Source: Corydoras sp. C115
Taxonomy: Eukaryota > Chordata > Actinopteri > Siluriformes > Callichthyidae
Assembly (NCBI GenBank): GCA_019802505.1
Contig: JAFMOC010000766.1
Coordinates: 27,501 to 91,500 of the forward strand
Reading direction: 5' to 3'
Length of the DNA: 64,000 nt
The notes under the pieces are model-generated. The model was not told where the DNA came from and did no database searches. It saw only the letters and a program-made list of their open reading frames with translations. Below, one piece after another: positions 33,480 to 44,785 of this stretch. A program made the translations under genes and the position numbers. The stretch's first letter is position 1. Each line of letters opens with the position of its first letter.

Positions 33480-34000
33480 GTGATGTCATACGTAGATGTT
33501 CTATTTATTATTTAAGGGACAGCAACCTCGACGCCAAGACGGAACGTCCAACGCCGAGCGGACGGAACTGAGAACTCGGCGCTGAGCTGCACCTCCAGAT
33601 GTGTGTTTCCAAATGTATGTTCAAACCCTAGCACTGCACAATGTGGTGACCTTTCACCTGCATCCACCTTCTTTATTTCCACCTCCAGCGTCACGTTCTG
33701 CAACCTGTGTGGGTAACGTCATGTATTATATGCAAAGTATTTCCAACATGGCAAAAAAAAAAAGGTATTTTTCTATTTATTAATAATTCTTTTTGTTTCC
33801 TTTACCAATTTAAATGATTTCACGTCGTTATTTTTGCCTCGATGTTTCCATTGTGAGTGAGTTCTATTTAAAACGTACCAAAAAAAAAAACGAAATCCTG
33901 TAAATACGATTGTTGGGCGAAATATTGTGATTTAGATCTTTTTTGGTTTTCCCGCGCCTCGTTCCTTCAGCTCTGAGAACACAAAGCGCAGTTACATCAT
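33480..34000. other. Unique interval after the minisatellite, probable 3' UTR or intergenic DNA
   Basis: AT-rich with A-runs at 33752 and 33879. It contains no perfect AATAAA. Nothing further is recognised. Confidence 0.4.
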
Positions 34001-34004
34001 CGCA

Positions 34005-34970
34005 TCTCATTATCTTCAGCTTAATCATGAACTAGGGTCGTGGGAGGTGTGGGGGGGGGGGTTTCCCCATGCCCATCCAGGGGAGAACATTTCGGGCGCT
34101 GGGCAGATACACCCAGAACAGGGCGCCAATCTATCATGGGCACATACTCACTCACATAGACACTCTATATGGGGCAATTTGGAGCATCCAATTTACCTTG
34201 AATCCATGTTTTTCACCTGTGGGAGGAAACCGGAGAACCCGGAGGAAACTCACACAGACACGGGAGAACATAGAAGTTTAAGTCTGCTAACAAGACTTCA
34301 ACATCTCATCTTATTTTTAACTTAATTCTTTATTAGGGTCGCGTGGGGGTGGGGTTCCCCATGCCATCCAGGGGAGAACGTTTCGGGCGCTGGGCAGATA
34401 CACCCAGGACAGGGCGCCAATCCATCACTGGACACACACTCTCACACACACACACTCTATATGGGGCAATTTGGAGAACTCAATTGACCTTGATCCATGT
34501 TTTTGGACTGTGGGAGGAAACCGGAGAACCCGGAGGAAACCCATGTGGACACGGGGAGAACATGGAAACTCCACTTAGAGGTGGATGTGCTGACCATGTG
34601 GATGGATGTGCTTATCCCATCTTATATTTCACTTTATCCTCTATTAGGGTCGCGGGGGGGGGGGGTTCCCCATGCACATCCAGGGGAGAACGTTTCGGGC
34701 GCTGGGCAGATACACCCAGGACAGGACGCCAATCTATCACTGGACACACACTCACTCACACAGACACACTCTATATGGGGCAATTCTGATAGGGGCAAAT
34801 TAGAGCAGCGGAATCCATGTTTTTGGACTGTGGGAGGAAACCGGAGAACCCGGAGGAAACCCACACGGACACGGGGAGAACATGGAAACTCCACCCAGAT
34901 TGGGATTCGAACCGGGAATCTCTAGAGCTGAGAGGAGAACATGCCAACCACTAAGCCACCGTGGCCCCTG
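34005..34970 (-). mobile_element. Three reverse V-SINE copies in series
   Basis: Limits are about 34005-34275, 34315-34590 and 34615-34963. Only the last is near complete (GGTGGCTTAGTGGTTGGCA head on the minus strand). It has an insertion around 34785-34810 (CTGATAGGGGCAAATTAGAG). Confidence 0.8.
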
Positions 34971-35202
34971 CACGGTTCCTTGATTAAGTGTTATTATGCT
35001 TAGTAGGAAGTAGAACAGACCACTGAGGTCATCATGCTGTAGTCTTTGTCACGCCCATATTTGGCACTCAGGGTCACTCACTCTGTTGCACTTAAGGATG
35101 ACCGCCAAGGCATTAAAGGAGTAATGGAACTGTACTGCACCAGTCTGAAGTTAGGCCACGCCCCCTTCTTGCTCCATCCTCCATGTCCTCCACTTACCAT
35201 AT

Positions 35203-35852
35203 AGATGGACTTTGTAGTTTTATAATTACAGACTGTAGTCCATCTGTGTTCTTGTTGTTGGTTCTCTGTTCTCTGTTGGTCAGGAGCATCACAGAACAGG
35301 TATCATTTGGGTGGTGGATTGTTTCTGGTCAGTTCTGCAGTGACACTGATGTGGTGAGGGGGTTCTAGTGCAGCAGTGCTGCTGGAGTTTCAGTTCTCCA
35401 CCTCAGTCACACTGCTGGGATAGGACTAATGCCCCCACCCAATACCCTTTGCTCTGTGGTGGTACTATTGGGGTTCTGACCATTAGAACAGAGTAAAGGG
35501 GACGTACACAGGGTTTGGTAGCTCAGTGTTTAAGGTGGTGGACTATCAATCTGAAGGTTGTGGGTTCAAATCCTCGTTCCACTGAAGGTACCAATGTGGG
35601 TTCTTGAGTAAGACCTTTAACCCTGACTGCTCCAGGGGGCGCTGTATGTAAATGAAATGCTTTAGGTTCAGTTCTCCACCTCAGTGACACTGCTGGGATA
35701 GGACTAATGCCCCCACCCAATAACCCCTGCTCTGTGGTGGTACTATTGGGGTCCTGACCATTAGAACAGAGTAAAGGGGACGTACACAGTATGTACTGTA
35801 GAACACACACAGATGGACTACAGTCTGGAATTGAGAACTACAAAGTCCCTCT
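35203..35852. mobile_element. MITE-like inverted-repeat element with inserted SINE
   Basis: The terminal repeats of about 43 bp start AGATGGACTTTGTAGTTTTA at left and end AACTACAAAGTCCCTCT at right. The terminal repeat is itself a partial palindrome (AGATGGACT...AGTCCATCT). A tRNA-type SINE lies at 35511-35667, flanked by duplicated internal MITE sequence. Confidence 0.85.
35511..35667 (+). mobile_element. tRNA-derived SINE, same family as at 26802
   Basis: GGTTTGGTAGCTCAGTGTTT head, B box GGTTCAAATCC, GGGGGCGCTGTATGTAAATG end. Confidence 0.8.
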
Positions 35853-36480
35853 TTACTTTAAGTGGAACTTAAGTGGGTTAGTTTATTGCTGAAGCCTATC
35901 CCGGTGCCAATTCCAATTCCAAACCAGCAGGGTGCAGTAGGTCAGTGGTGAGGGTGATGGGTGTTGAGCTATCGATTTAAATGTTGGGGGTTCAAACCCT
36001 GAGACCACCAAAGATTACTAATGAGGACCCTGCTGCTGGGATAGGACTAATGCCCCCACCCAATACCCCCTGCTCTGTGGTGGTACTATTGGGGTCCTGA
36101 CCATTAGAACAGAGTAAAGGGGACGTACACAGGGTTTGGTAGCTCAGTGTTTAAGGTGGTGGACTATCAATCTGAAGGTTGGGGGTTCAAATCCTCGGTC
36201 CACTGAAGGTACCAATGTGGGTTCTTGAGCAAGACCCTTAACCCTGACTGCTCCAGAGGGCGCTGTATGTAAATGTTGGGAAAACTGCTGGGATAGGACT
36301 AATGCCCCCACCCAATACCCCCTGCTCTGTGGTGGTACTATTGGGGTCCTGACCATTAGAACAGAGTAAAGGGGACGTACATAGTATGTACTGTAGAACA
36401 CACACAGATGGACTACAGAAGGGAATTGGAGAACAACAAAGTCCATCTGTAGAGGACGTGGAACTGAGAACATGGACAAT
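35853..36480. mobile_element. SINE-like and MITE pieces linked to the preceding element
   Basis: 35928-36026 is a second tRNA-like SINE type (GGTCAGTGGTGAGGGTGATG, B box GGTTCAAACCC). 36026-36131 and 36285-36460 are MITE halves. 36132-36276 is another tRNA-type SINE (26802 family). The same order of parts appears inverted at 47764-48840. Confidence 0.75.
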
Positions 36481-36855
36481 AAGTGGCTTATTGGCTGACC
36501 ATCTGATGGACTGATTACTGATTCGAACCTGAACACTGATGAACATTCAGCAACGCTGCAATAACGTTTCTTTTAACGATCGCTCCTTCGTTTGTCCGTG
36601 GGTCCGGTTTGCTTTGAAAAAAAAATTAAATGAAAAAAGAAATGTCTGCATGTTGCATGAGCCGCTACGTAGCTTCCATACTTTCTCATGTGTACTGCAT
36701 AGCTGCATGGTATGTTTATTTACTACAGGAGTTTGGTATGTTCTCTGTACTGTCCTTTATTTTTATGAATCTACTGTACCTTCAAAAAATTCAAAACACG
36801 GGTTCAATTCCAATAGAAAGTTCTTTAAATCACCAATAACAACGACAATCCTTCA
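36481..36855. other. Unique interval
   Basis: No repeats or genes recognised. A 9-nt A-run lies at 36618. Confidence 0.35.
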
Positions 36856-36858
36856 GGT

Positions 36859-37627
36859 CAGGGGTTCTCAACTGGTCTCAGCCCGGCATCCAGATTTTCG
36901 CATGTTCTTCTCATATTAGAACGTAAACCCAAAAATAATACACAAATTTTTTATATTTTCTTGCACAAATTTGTAAGGAAGGGTATCCGGCAAACTAAAT
37001 GGTGGTTACCATGGTAACGGGAATGCGGCATGCGTCTGACGCTTACCTCTCTCTGTCTATTAGATGTCTATGAGATGAGCAAACTAAATGGTGGTTAACA
37101 TGGTAACGAGAATGCAGCATGCGTCTGACACGTACCTCTCTCCGTCTATTAGATGTCTATGAGATGAGCATTGATTTTTAAAAATTTTTTTTTGGTTGCT
37201 TTTTTTTTGCGACCCGCCCAGAACGCGTCCAAAAGACCAACCAGTTGAGAATCGCTGCTATCTTGCCTCTGGACATCATCACAAATTCGTAAGGAAGGGT
37301 ACCCGGCAAACTAAATGGTGGTTACCATGGTAACGAGAATGCCGCATGCGTCTGACGCGTACCTCTCTCCGTCTATTAGATGTCTATGAGATGAGCAAAC
37401 TAAATGGTGGTTACCATGGTAACGAGAATGCCTCATGCATCTGACGAGTACCTCTCTCCGTCTATTAGATGAGCAAACTAAATGGTGGTTACCATGGTAA
37501 CGAGAATGCCGCATGCGTCTGACGGAGTACCTCTCTCCGTCTATTAGATGTCTATGAGATGAGCATTGATTTTTTTTCATGACCTGCCCAGAACACGCCC
37601 AAAAGACCCACCAGTTGAGAATCGCTG
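36859..37627. mobile_element. hAT-type non-autonomous element with internal tandem repeats
   Basis: The left end CAGGGGTTCTCAACTGG and the right ends CCAGTTGAGAATCGCTG (ending 37257 and about 37627) are inverted repeats of the CAGNGGTTCTCAA type typical of hAT elements. The interior has five 75-105-bp units (CAAACTAAATGGTGGTTACC, GAATGCCGCATGCGTCTGAC, ACCTCTCTCCGTCTATTAG). There are two right ends for one left end, so the second half (37258-37627) is a partial tandem duplication. No transposase reading frame is present. Confidence 0.7.
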
Positions 37628-38190
37628 CGAAAATTTCTATAATTGGCCGTGAGATCAGCTTTACTTCGTGAACTTTACTTACGGCAGAACATCTGGAGTA
37701 ATTTCAGAGTAACGGTCGGCTCTGTCGGAAGGCCCCGCCCCTTTTGCTCGTCCATCTTTACTGCCATGCCGAATGTGCCTTTGTTCCATTGTTTCTAGCT
37801 CCCGTCTTGACGCATAACGTTCCGCCGGTTTGCAGTTCTTCTAAATGTCTCTAGAGCCACAGCTTTAGTTGGTTGTTGTCGTCGAGATGCATTTCTTTGT
37901 CTGTGGTTTATTTATTTCTTGCTACACGACGATGAGAACCGTGTTCTATATTTATGAAATATTGTGACGTCTAATGAAACACGAGCACCGTTTCCACTCT
38001 GTCGTTCGGAATGTGATGATGTGAGAGAACCGAGTTTCAAGAACCAATAAAGTGCAAAGATTGTGAACTGATGCTAAGTTATAAAAGTCGTTTCATCTCG
38101 ACGGAACCCGGAACCCGGGGACCCTTCCCCCCGGCGTGGCAGTGATTTGTTGTAATTGTGACGATGGGCCCTAATTATCTTCTGCTTATT
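37628..38190. other. Unique interval with candidate poly(A) site
   Basis: Non-repetitive. The AATAAA at 38046 is listed separately. Confidence 0.4.
38046..38051 (+). promoter_or_regulatory. Candidate poly(A) signal AATAAA
   Basis: AATAAA is followed by a T/G-bearing stretch and lies in the first long non-repetitive interval after the nectin-like stop codon. It is 6.6 kb downstream of the stop, with a minisatellite and several transposable elements between, so its use by that gene is an inference. Confidence 0.25.
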
Positions 38191-38197
38191 CATCTAC

Positions 38198-38490
38198 AGG
38201 GCCGCCTCTCAGCACCGGGGATCCAGGTTCGAATGCCGATCTGAGTGGAACCCGTTTTTTTTCCAGGTTCTCCGATTTTCCCAAAAATAATGGATTTAAG
38301 GTGAATTGTCTGCTCTAAATTGCCCCATATAGCGTGTGTGTGTCTGTGTGAGCAAGTATGCCTAGTGGTAGATTGGCGCCCTTTCCTGGGTGTATATGCA
38401 CAGCACCCAAAACGTTCTCCCCTGAGCATTGGGAACCCCCCCCCCCCTTTCCCCCCACGACCCTATAGATGATTATCTCATCTCATTAAC
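38198..38490 (+). mobile_element. V-SINE, 5'-truncated and diverged
   Basis: Starts at GCCTCTCAGCACCGGGGATC and ends after ACGACCCTATAGATGATTAT. Confidence 0.75.
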
Positions 38491-38555
38491 GGACACGTGA
38501 AGAACCGCTGAGAGGGGGGGGTGCTGACCTCTACGCCAACGGGCCACCGTATATG

Positions 38556-38800
<245 letters not shown>

Positions 38801-38801
<1 letters not shown>

Positions 38802-39146
38802 GCGGCACGGTGGCTTAGTGTTTAGCATGTTCTCCTCTCAGCGCTAGGGATTCCCGGTTTGAATCCCCATCTGGGTGGAGTTTCCATGTTCTCCCCGTGT
38901 CCGCGTGGGTTTCCACCGGGTTCTCCGGTTTCCTCCCACAGTCCAAAAAACATGGATCAAGTCAATTGAATTCTCCAAATTGCCCCATATAGAGTGTGTC
39001 TGTGTGAGTGAGTGTGTGCCCAGTGATAGATTGGCGTGCTGTCCTGGGTGTATCTGCCCAGCGCCTGAGACGTTCTCCCCTGGATGGACATGGGGAACCC
39101 CACCGCGACCCTAATAGAGGATAAAGTGGAAGATAATGAATGAATG
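38801..39146 (+). mobile_element. V-SINE, complete
   Basis: Head GGCGGCACGGTGGCTTAGTG directly after (TA)n. The C-tract is short here (ACCCCACCGCGACCC), and a (GAAT) tail follows. Confidence 0.92.
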
Positions 39147-39236
39147 TGTATGTTGTGTATATTGGTGTATTATATACATGTATGTTCGATGTGTGTGTCT
39201 GTACACACACACACGATGGATATTTATATACATATA

Positions 39237-39582
39237 TTCATTCATTCATTATCTTCCGCTTTATCCTCTATTAGGGTCGTGGGGTTCCCCATGCCCATCC
39301 AGGGGAGAACGTCTCGGGCGCTGGGCAGATAGACCCAGGACAGGACGCCAATCCATTGCAGAGCACACACTCACTCACACAGACACACTCTATATGGGGC
39401 AATTTGGAGAATTCAATTGACTTGATCCATGTTTTTGGACTGTGGGAGGAAACCGGAGAACCCGGAGGAAACCCAAGTGGACACGGGGAGAACATGGAAA
39501 CACCACCCAGATGGGGATTCGAACTGGGAATCCCTAGAGCTGAGAGGAGAACATGCTAAACCACTAAGCCACCGTGCCACCC
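39237..39582 (-). mobile_element. V-SINE, complete, reverse
   Basis: Tail (ATTCATTCATTCATTATCTT) at left, head GGTGGCACGGTGGCTTAGTG (minus) at right. The G-run is nearly absent (GGTCGTGGGGTTCCCC). Confidence 0.92.
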
Positions 39583-40015
39583 ACAACATACACGAGAACC
39601 AAACCGAGGGCCCCTCCCTCATTGTTCTACCTGTCCTCATCTGAATGTCTTCCAGCTTTGATTAAATCCTCTGATGTTTGACATTTATAAGAATAATTTG
39701 CCAAAAAAACAAAAATGACACCCGATACAACAAACGACACGAAGTTCTCTGACCTGCAGGATGTAGTTCTTCAGTTCTGTACTGTTTTAAGCTTCTGTAT
39801 AAATCTAAACCAAGTTAAATCAGAAACACCGTCATTTCTACTTTATTTTTTTCTTTTAAGGTTTTATTACAATAGTAAAAAAATACCGGCCGCAAAATGT
39901 TGAGTTCTTCGGCTGAATGGTCGATTTGTGAGCGAACAGCGCCACCAAACGGCGTCTTTATTCTGTTCTGAATGAATATGGCTTTATTTCTATTAACGTT
40001 TAAGTGATTTACCTG
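39583..40015. other. Unique interval
   Basis: AT-rich, no gene recognised. Confidence 0.35.
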
Positions 40016-40018
40016 GTG

Positions 40019-40019
<1 letters not shown>

Positions 40020-40071
<52 letters not shown>
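40020..40071. repeat. (CA)n microsatellite
   Basis: About 50 bp of CACACA. Confidence 0.95.
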
Positions 40072-40072
<1 letters not shown>

Positions 40073-40169
40073 TATAATACACACAAACAATACCCATACA
40101 AGTATATAATACACTAATATACACAACACACACACAAATATATATATATATATTATTCATTAAAATATG

Positions 40170-40375
40170 CCCACACGTACGTCTCGGGCGCTGGGCAGAT
40201 ACACCCATATACAGGGGCCAATCCATACTACACACATAAACACACTCTATATATGCAATTTAGAGAACACACTAGTGAACAATCAGTGGGAGGAAACACA
40301 CATGCACGCGGACACGGGAGAACTGATCCACCCAGATGGGGATTCAGTCATCCCCAGCGCTGAGAGGAGAACTGA
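40170..40375 (-). mobile_element. Degraded reverse V-SINE bordering the 32/33-bp satellite
   Basis: Pieces CGTCTCGGGCGCTGGGCAGA, TATATATGCAATTTAGAGAA and CCCCAGCGCTGAGAGGAGAA remain. The last piece runs without a break into the first satellite unit (GAACTGATCCAGAGTCAGC). Confidence 0.75.
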
Positions 40376-43300
40376 TCCAGAGTCAGCTCAGTGCTGCGGG
40401 AGAACCAATATACACAACTGATATAACACACCATATGAGAACAATACACACACATGCAGCTCAGAACTGATCCAGAGTCAGCTCAGTGCAGCTCAGAACT
40501 GATCCAGAGTCAGCTTAGTGGCAGGGAGAACTGATCCAGAGTCAGCTCAGTGCAGCTCAGAACTGATCCAGAGTCAGCTCAGTGCAGCGGGAGAACTGAT
40601 CCAGAGTCAGCTCAGTGCAGCTCAGAACTGATCCAGAGTCAGCTCAGTGCAGCTCAGAACTGATCCAGAGTCAGCTTAGCAGCTGCGGGAGAACTGATCC
40701 AGAGTCAGCTCAGTGCAGCTCAGAACTGATCCAGAGTCAGCTCAGTGCAGCTCAGAACTGATCCAGAGTCAGCTCAGTGCTGCGGGAGAACTGATCCAGA
40801 GTCAGCTCAGTGCAGCTCAGAACTGATCCAGAGTCAGCAGTGCTGCGGGAGAACTGATCCAGAGTCAGCTCAGTGCAGCTCAGAACTGATCCAGAGTCAG
40901 CTCAGTGCAGCTCAGAACTGATCCAGAGTCAGCTCAGTGCAGCTCAGAACTGATCCAGAGTCAGCTCAGTGCTGCGGGAGAACTGATCCAGAGTCAGCTC
41001 AGTGCTGCGGGAGAACTGATCCAGAGTCAGCTCAGTGCTGCGGGAGAACTGATCCAGAGTCAGCTCAGTGCAGCTCAGAACTGATCCAGAGTCAGCTTAG
41101 TGCTGCGGGAGAACTGATCCAGAGTCAGCTCAGTGCAGCTCAGAACTGATCCAGAGTCAGCTCAGTGCAGCTCAGAACTGATCCAGAGTCAGCTAGCAGT
41201 TCAGAACTGATCCAGAGTCAGCTTAGTGCTGCGGGAGAACTGATCCAGAGTCAGCTCAGTGCTGCGGGAGAACTGATCCAGAGTCAGCTCAGTGCAGCTC
41301 AGAACTGATCCAGGGTCAGCTCAGTGCAGCTCAAAACTGATCCAGAGTCAGCTTAGTGCAGCTCAGAACTGATGCAGAGTCAGCTTAGTGCAGCTCAGAA
41401 CTGATCCAGAGTCAGCTTAGTGCTGCGGGAGAACTGATCCAGAGTCAGCTCAGTGCAGTTCAGAACTGATCCAGAGTCAGCTCAGTGCAGTTCAGAACTG
41501 ATCCAGAGTCAGCTTAGTGCTGCGGGAGAACTGATCCAGAGTCAGCTCAGTGTAGCTCAGAACTGATCCAGAGTCAGCTTAGTGCAGCTCAGAACTGATC
41601 CAGAGTCAGCTTAGTGCTGCGGGAGAACTGGTCCAGAGTCAGCTCAGTGCTGCTCAGAACTGATCCAGAGTCAGCTTAGTGCTGCGGGAGAACTGATCCA
41701 GAGTCAGCTCAGTGCAGCTCAGAACTGATCCAGAGTCAGCTTAGTGCTGCGGGAGAACTGATCCAGAGTCAGCTCAGTGCAGCTCAGAACTGATCCAGAG
41801 TCAGCTCAGTGCAGCTCAGAACTGATCCAGAGTCAGCTCAGTGCAGCTCAGAACTGATCCAGAGTCAGCTCAGTGCAGCTCAGAACTGATCCAGAGTCAG
41901 CTCAGTGCAGCTCAGAACTGATCCAGAGTCAGCTCAGTGCAGCTCAGAACTGATCCAGAGTCAGCTCAGTGCAGCTCAGAACTGATCCAGAGTCAGCTCA
42001 GTGCAGCTCAGAACTGATCCAGAGTCAGCTCAGTGCAGCTCAGAACTGATCCAGAGTCAGCTCAGTGCAGCTCAGAACTGATCCAGAGTCAGCTCAGTGC
42101 TGCGGGAGAACTGATCCAGAGTCAGCTCAGTGCTGCGGGAGAACTGATCCAGAGTCAGCTCAGTGCTGCGGGAGAACTGATCCAGAGTCAGCTCAGTGCA
42201 GCTCAGAACTGATCCAGAGTCAGCTCAGTGCAGCTCAGAACTGATCCAGAGTCAGCTCAGTGCAGCTCAGAACTGATCCAGAGTCAGCTCAGTGCTGCGG
42301 GAGAACTGATCCAGAGTCAGCTCAGTGCAGCTCAGAACTGATCCAGAGTCAGCTCAGTGCTGCGGGAGAACTGATCCAGAGTCAGCTCAGTGCAGCTCAG
42401 AACTGATCCAGAGTCAGCTTAGTGCTGCGGGAGAACTGATCCAGAGTCAGCTCAGCACAGTTCAGAACTGATCCAGAGTCAGCTCAGTGCTGCGGGAGAA
42501 CTGATCCAGAGTCAGCTTAGCACAGTTCAGAACTGATCCAGAGTCAGCTTAGTGCTGCGGGAGAACTGATCCAGAGTCAGCTCAGTGCTGCGGGAGAACT
42601 GATCCAGAGTCAGCTCAGTGCAGCTCAGAACTGATCCAGGGTCAGCTCAGTGCAGCTCAAAACTGATCCAGAGTCAGCTTAGTGCAGCTCAGAACTGATG
42701 CAGAGTCAGCTTAGTGCAGCTCAGAACTGATCCAGAGTCAGCTTAGTGCTGCGGGAGAACTGATCCAGAGTCAGCTCAGTGCAGTTCAGAACTGATCCAG
42801 AGTCAGCTCAGTGCAGTTCAGAACTGATCCAGAGTCAGCTTAGTGCTGCGGGAGAACTGATCCAGAGTCAGCTCAGTGCAGCTCAGAACTGATCCAGAGT
42901 CAGCTCAGTGCAGCTCAGAACTGATCCAGAGTCAGCTTAGTGCTGCGGGAGAACTGATCCAGAGTCAGCTCAGTGCAGCTCAGAACTGATCCAGAGTCAG
43001 CTCAGTGCTGCGGGAGAACTGATCCAGAGTCAGCTCAGTGCAGCTCAGAACTGATCCAGAGTCAGCTCAGTGCTGCGGGAGAACTGATCCAGAGTCAGCT
43101 CAGTGCAGCTCAGAACTGATCCAGAGTCAGCTCAGTGCAGCTCAGAACTGATCCAGAGTCAGCTCAGTGCAGCTCAGAACTGATCCAGAGTCAGCTCAGT
43201 GCAGCTCAGAACTGATCCAGAGTCAGCTCAGTGCAGCTCAGAACTGATCCAGAGTCAGCTCAGCGCAGCTCAGAACTGATCCAGAGTCAGCTCAGCGCAG

Positions 43301-43496
43301 TTCAGAACTGATCCAGAGTCAGCTCAGTGCAGCTCAGAACTGATCCAGAGTCAGCTCAGTGCTGCGGGAGAACTGATCCAGAGTCAGCTTAGTGCTGCGG
43401 GAGAACTGATCCAGAGTCAGCTTAGTGCTGCGGGAGAACTGATCCAGAGTCAGCTCAGTGCTGCGGGAGAACTGATCCAGAGTCAGCTCAGTGCAG
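40366..43496. repeat. Satellite of 32- and 33-bp units, about 95 copies
   Basis: Every unit contains AGAACTGATCCAGAGTCAGC followed by (T)CAGTG. It ends either in CAGCTC (32 bp, type A) or in CTGCGGG (33 bp, type B). Type A units form runs and type B units are scattered. Marker variants CCAGGGTCAGC (41311 and 42637) and GATGCAGAGTC (41371 and 42697) are both 1326 bp apart, which shows a large internal duplication. One A/B stretch stays open over 70 codons, but the mixed 32/33 period breaks frames, so no coding role is proposed. Confidence 0.97.
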
Positions 43497-43515
43497 CAAT
43501 TAATGTTTACATATG

Positions 43516-43518
<3 letters not shown>

Positions 43519-43588
<70 letters not shown>
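43519..43588. repeat. (GT)n microsatellite
   Basis: About 68 bp of GTGTGT right after the satellite. Confidence 0.95.
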
Positions 43589-43589
<1 letters not shown>

Positions 43590-43740
43590 ATTTAGGGTTC
43601 CACACAAAGCAGACTTCACGCTTTCTGTCTTCGTGCTGCTTTAATACAGCATTGAAACTCCAATCTGTAGTTTCATAGTTTATCCACAAGATGGAGCCAA
43701 ATCTACATTCGGCTGCTTTAAACTAAATTAGTTCGACATT

Positions 43741-44452
43741 GGCGGCACGGTGGCTTAGTGTTTAGCATGTTCTCCTCTCAGCGCTAGGGATTCCCGGTTC
43801 GAATCCCCATCTGGGTGGAGTTTCCATGTTCTCCCCGTGTCCGCGTGGGTTTCCTCCGGGTTCTCCGGTTTCCTCCCACAGTCCAAAAACATGGATCAAG
43901 TCAATTGAATTCTCCAAATTGCCCCATATAGAGTGTGTTTGTGTGAGTGAGTGTGTGTCCAGTGATAGATTGGCGCCCTGTCCTGGGTCTATCTGCCCAG
44001 CGCCCGAAACGTTCTCCCCTGGATGGGCATGGGGAACCCCACCGCGACCCTAATAGAGGATAAAGCGGGAGATAATGAATGAATGAATAGTTCGACATTG
44101 GCGGCACGGTGGCTTAGTGGTTGGCATGTTCTCCTCTCAGCTCTAGGGTTTCCCGGTTCGAATCCCCATCTGGGTGGAGTTTCCATGTTCTCCCCGTGTC
44201 CGCGTGGGTTTCCTCCGGGTTCTCCGGTTTCCTCCCACAGTCCAAAAACATGGCTCAATGTCAATTGAATTCTCAAACAAAATTGCCCCATATAGAGTGT
44301 GTCTGTGTGAGTGAGTGTGTGTCCAGTGATGGATTGGCGCCCTGTCCTGGGTGTATCTGCCCAGCGCCCGAGACGTTCTCCCCTGGATGGGCATGGGGAA
44401 CCCCACCGCGACCCTAATAGAGGATAAAGCGGGAGATAATGAATGAATGAAT
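43741..44452 (+). mobile_element. Two complete V-SINEs head-to-tail with three copies of the target site
   Basis: Copy 1 is 43741-44088 and copy 2 is 44100-44452. The target AGTTCGACATT occurs at 43730-43740, 44089-44099 and, with one change, 44453-44463. Both have A box TGGCTTAGTG, B box GGTTCGAATCC and a (GAAT)n tail. The copies differ at several sites (for example a CTCAAACAAAATTGCC insertion in copy 2), so this is not a simple recent tandem duplication. Confidence 0.95.
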
Positions 44453-44525
44453 AGTTCGACGTTTCAACTCTGCTCTTCAAAGAACTGGATCTGCTGTAAA
44501 AACTGCTGATTCTCAAACATCAACC

Positions 44526-44785
44526 ATTCATTCATTCATTATCTCCGCTTTATCCTCTATTAGGGTCGCGGTGGGGTTCCCCATGCCCATCCAGGGGAGA
44601 ACGTCTTGGGCGCTGGGCAGATACACCCAGGACAGGGCGCCAATCCATCGTTGGGTACTCACTCACTCACACACACAGACACACTCTATATGGGACAATT
44701 TAGAGAACTCAATTAACTTGATCCATGTTTTTTGGACTGTGGGAAGGAAACCGGAGAACCCGGAGGAAACCCACGCGGACACATA
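44526..44785 (-). mobile_element. V-SINE, reverse, lacking the head
   Basis: Tail at left (CATTCATTCATTATCTCCGC). It stops in the core at ACCCACGCGGACAC. Confidence 0.85.

Noticed and set aside
40366..43496. CRISPR-like array of 32/33-bp repeats
   Set aside because: Units abut without unique spacers, the locus is vertebrate and no cas genes are present. It is a satellite.
43826..44053. Recurrent 60-110-codon frames such as FSPCPRGFPPGSPVSSHSPK in many places
   Set aside because: All are translations of the V-SINE core in one frame or another and recur wherever a copy lies.
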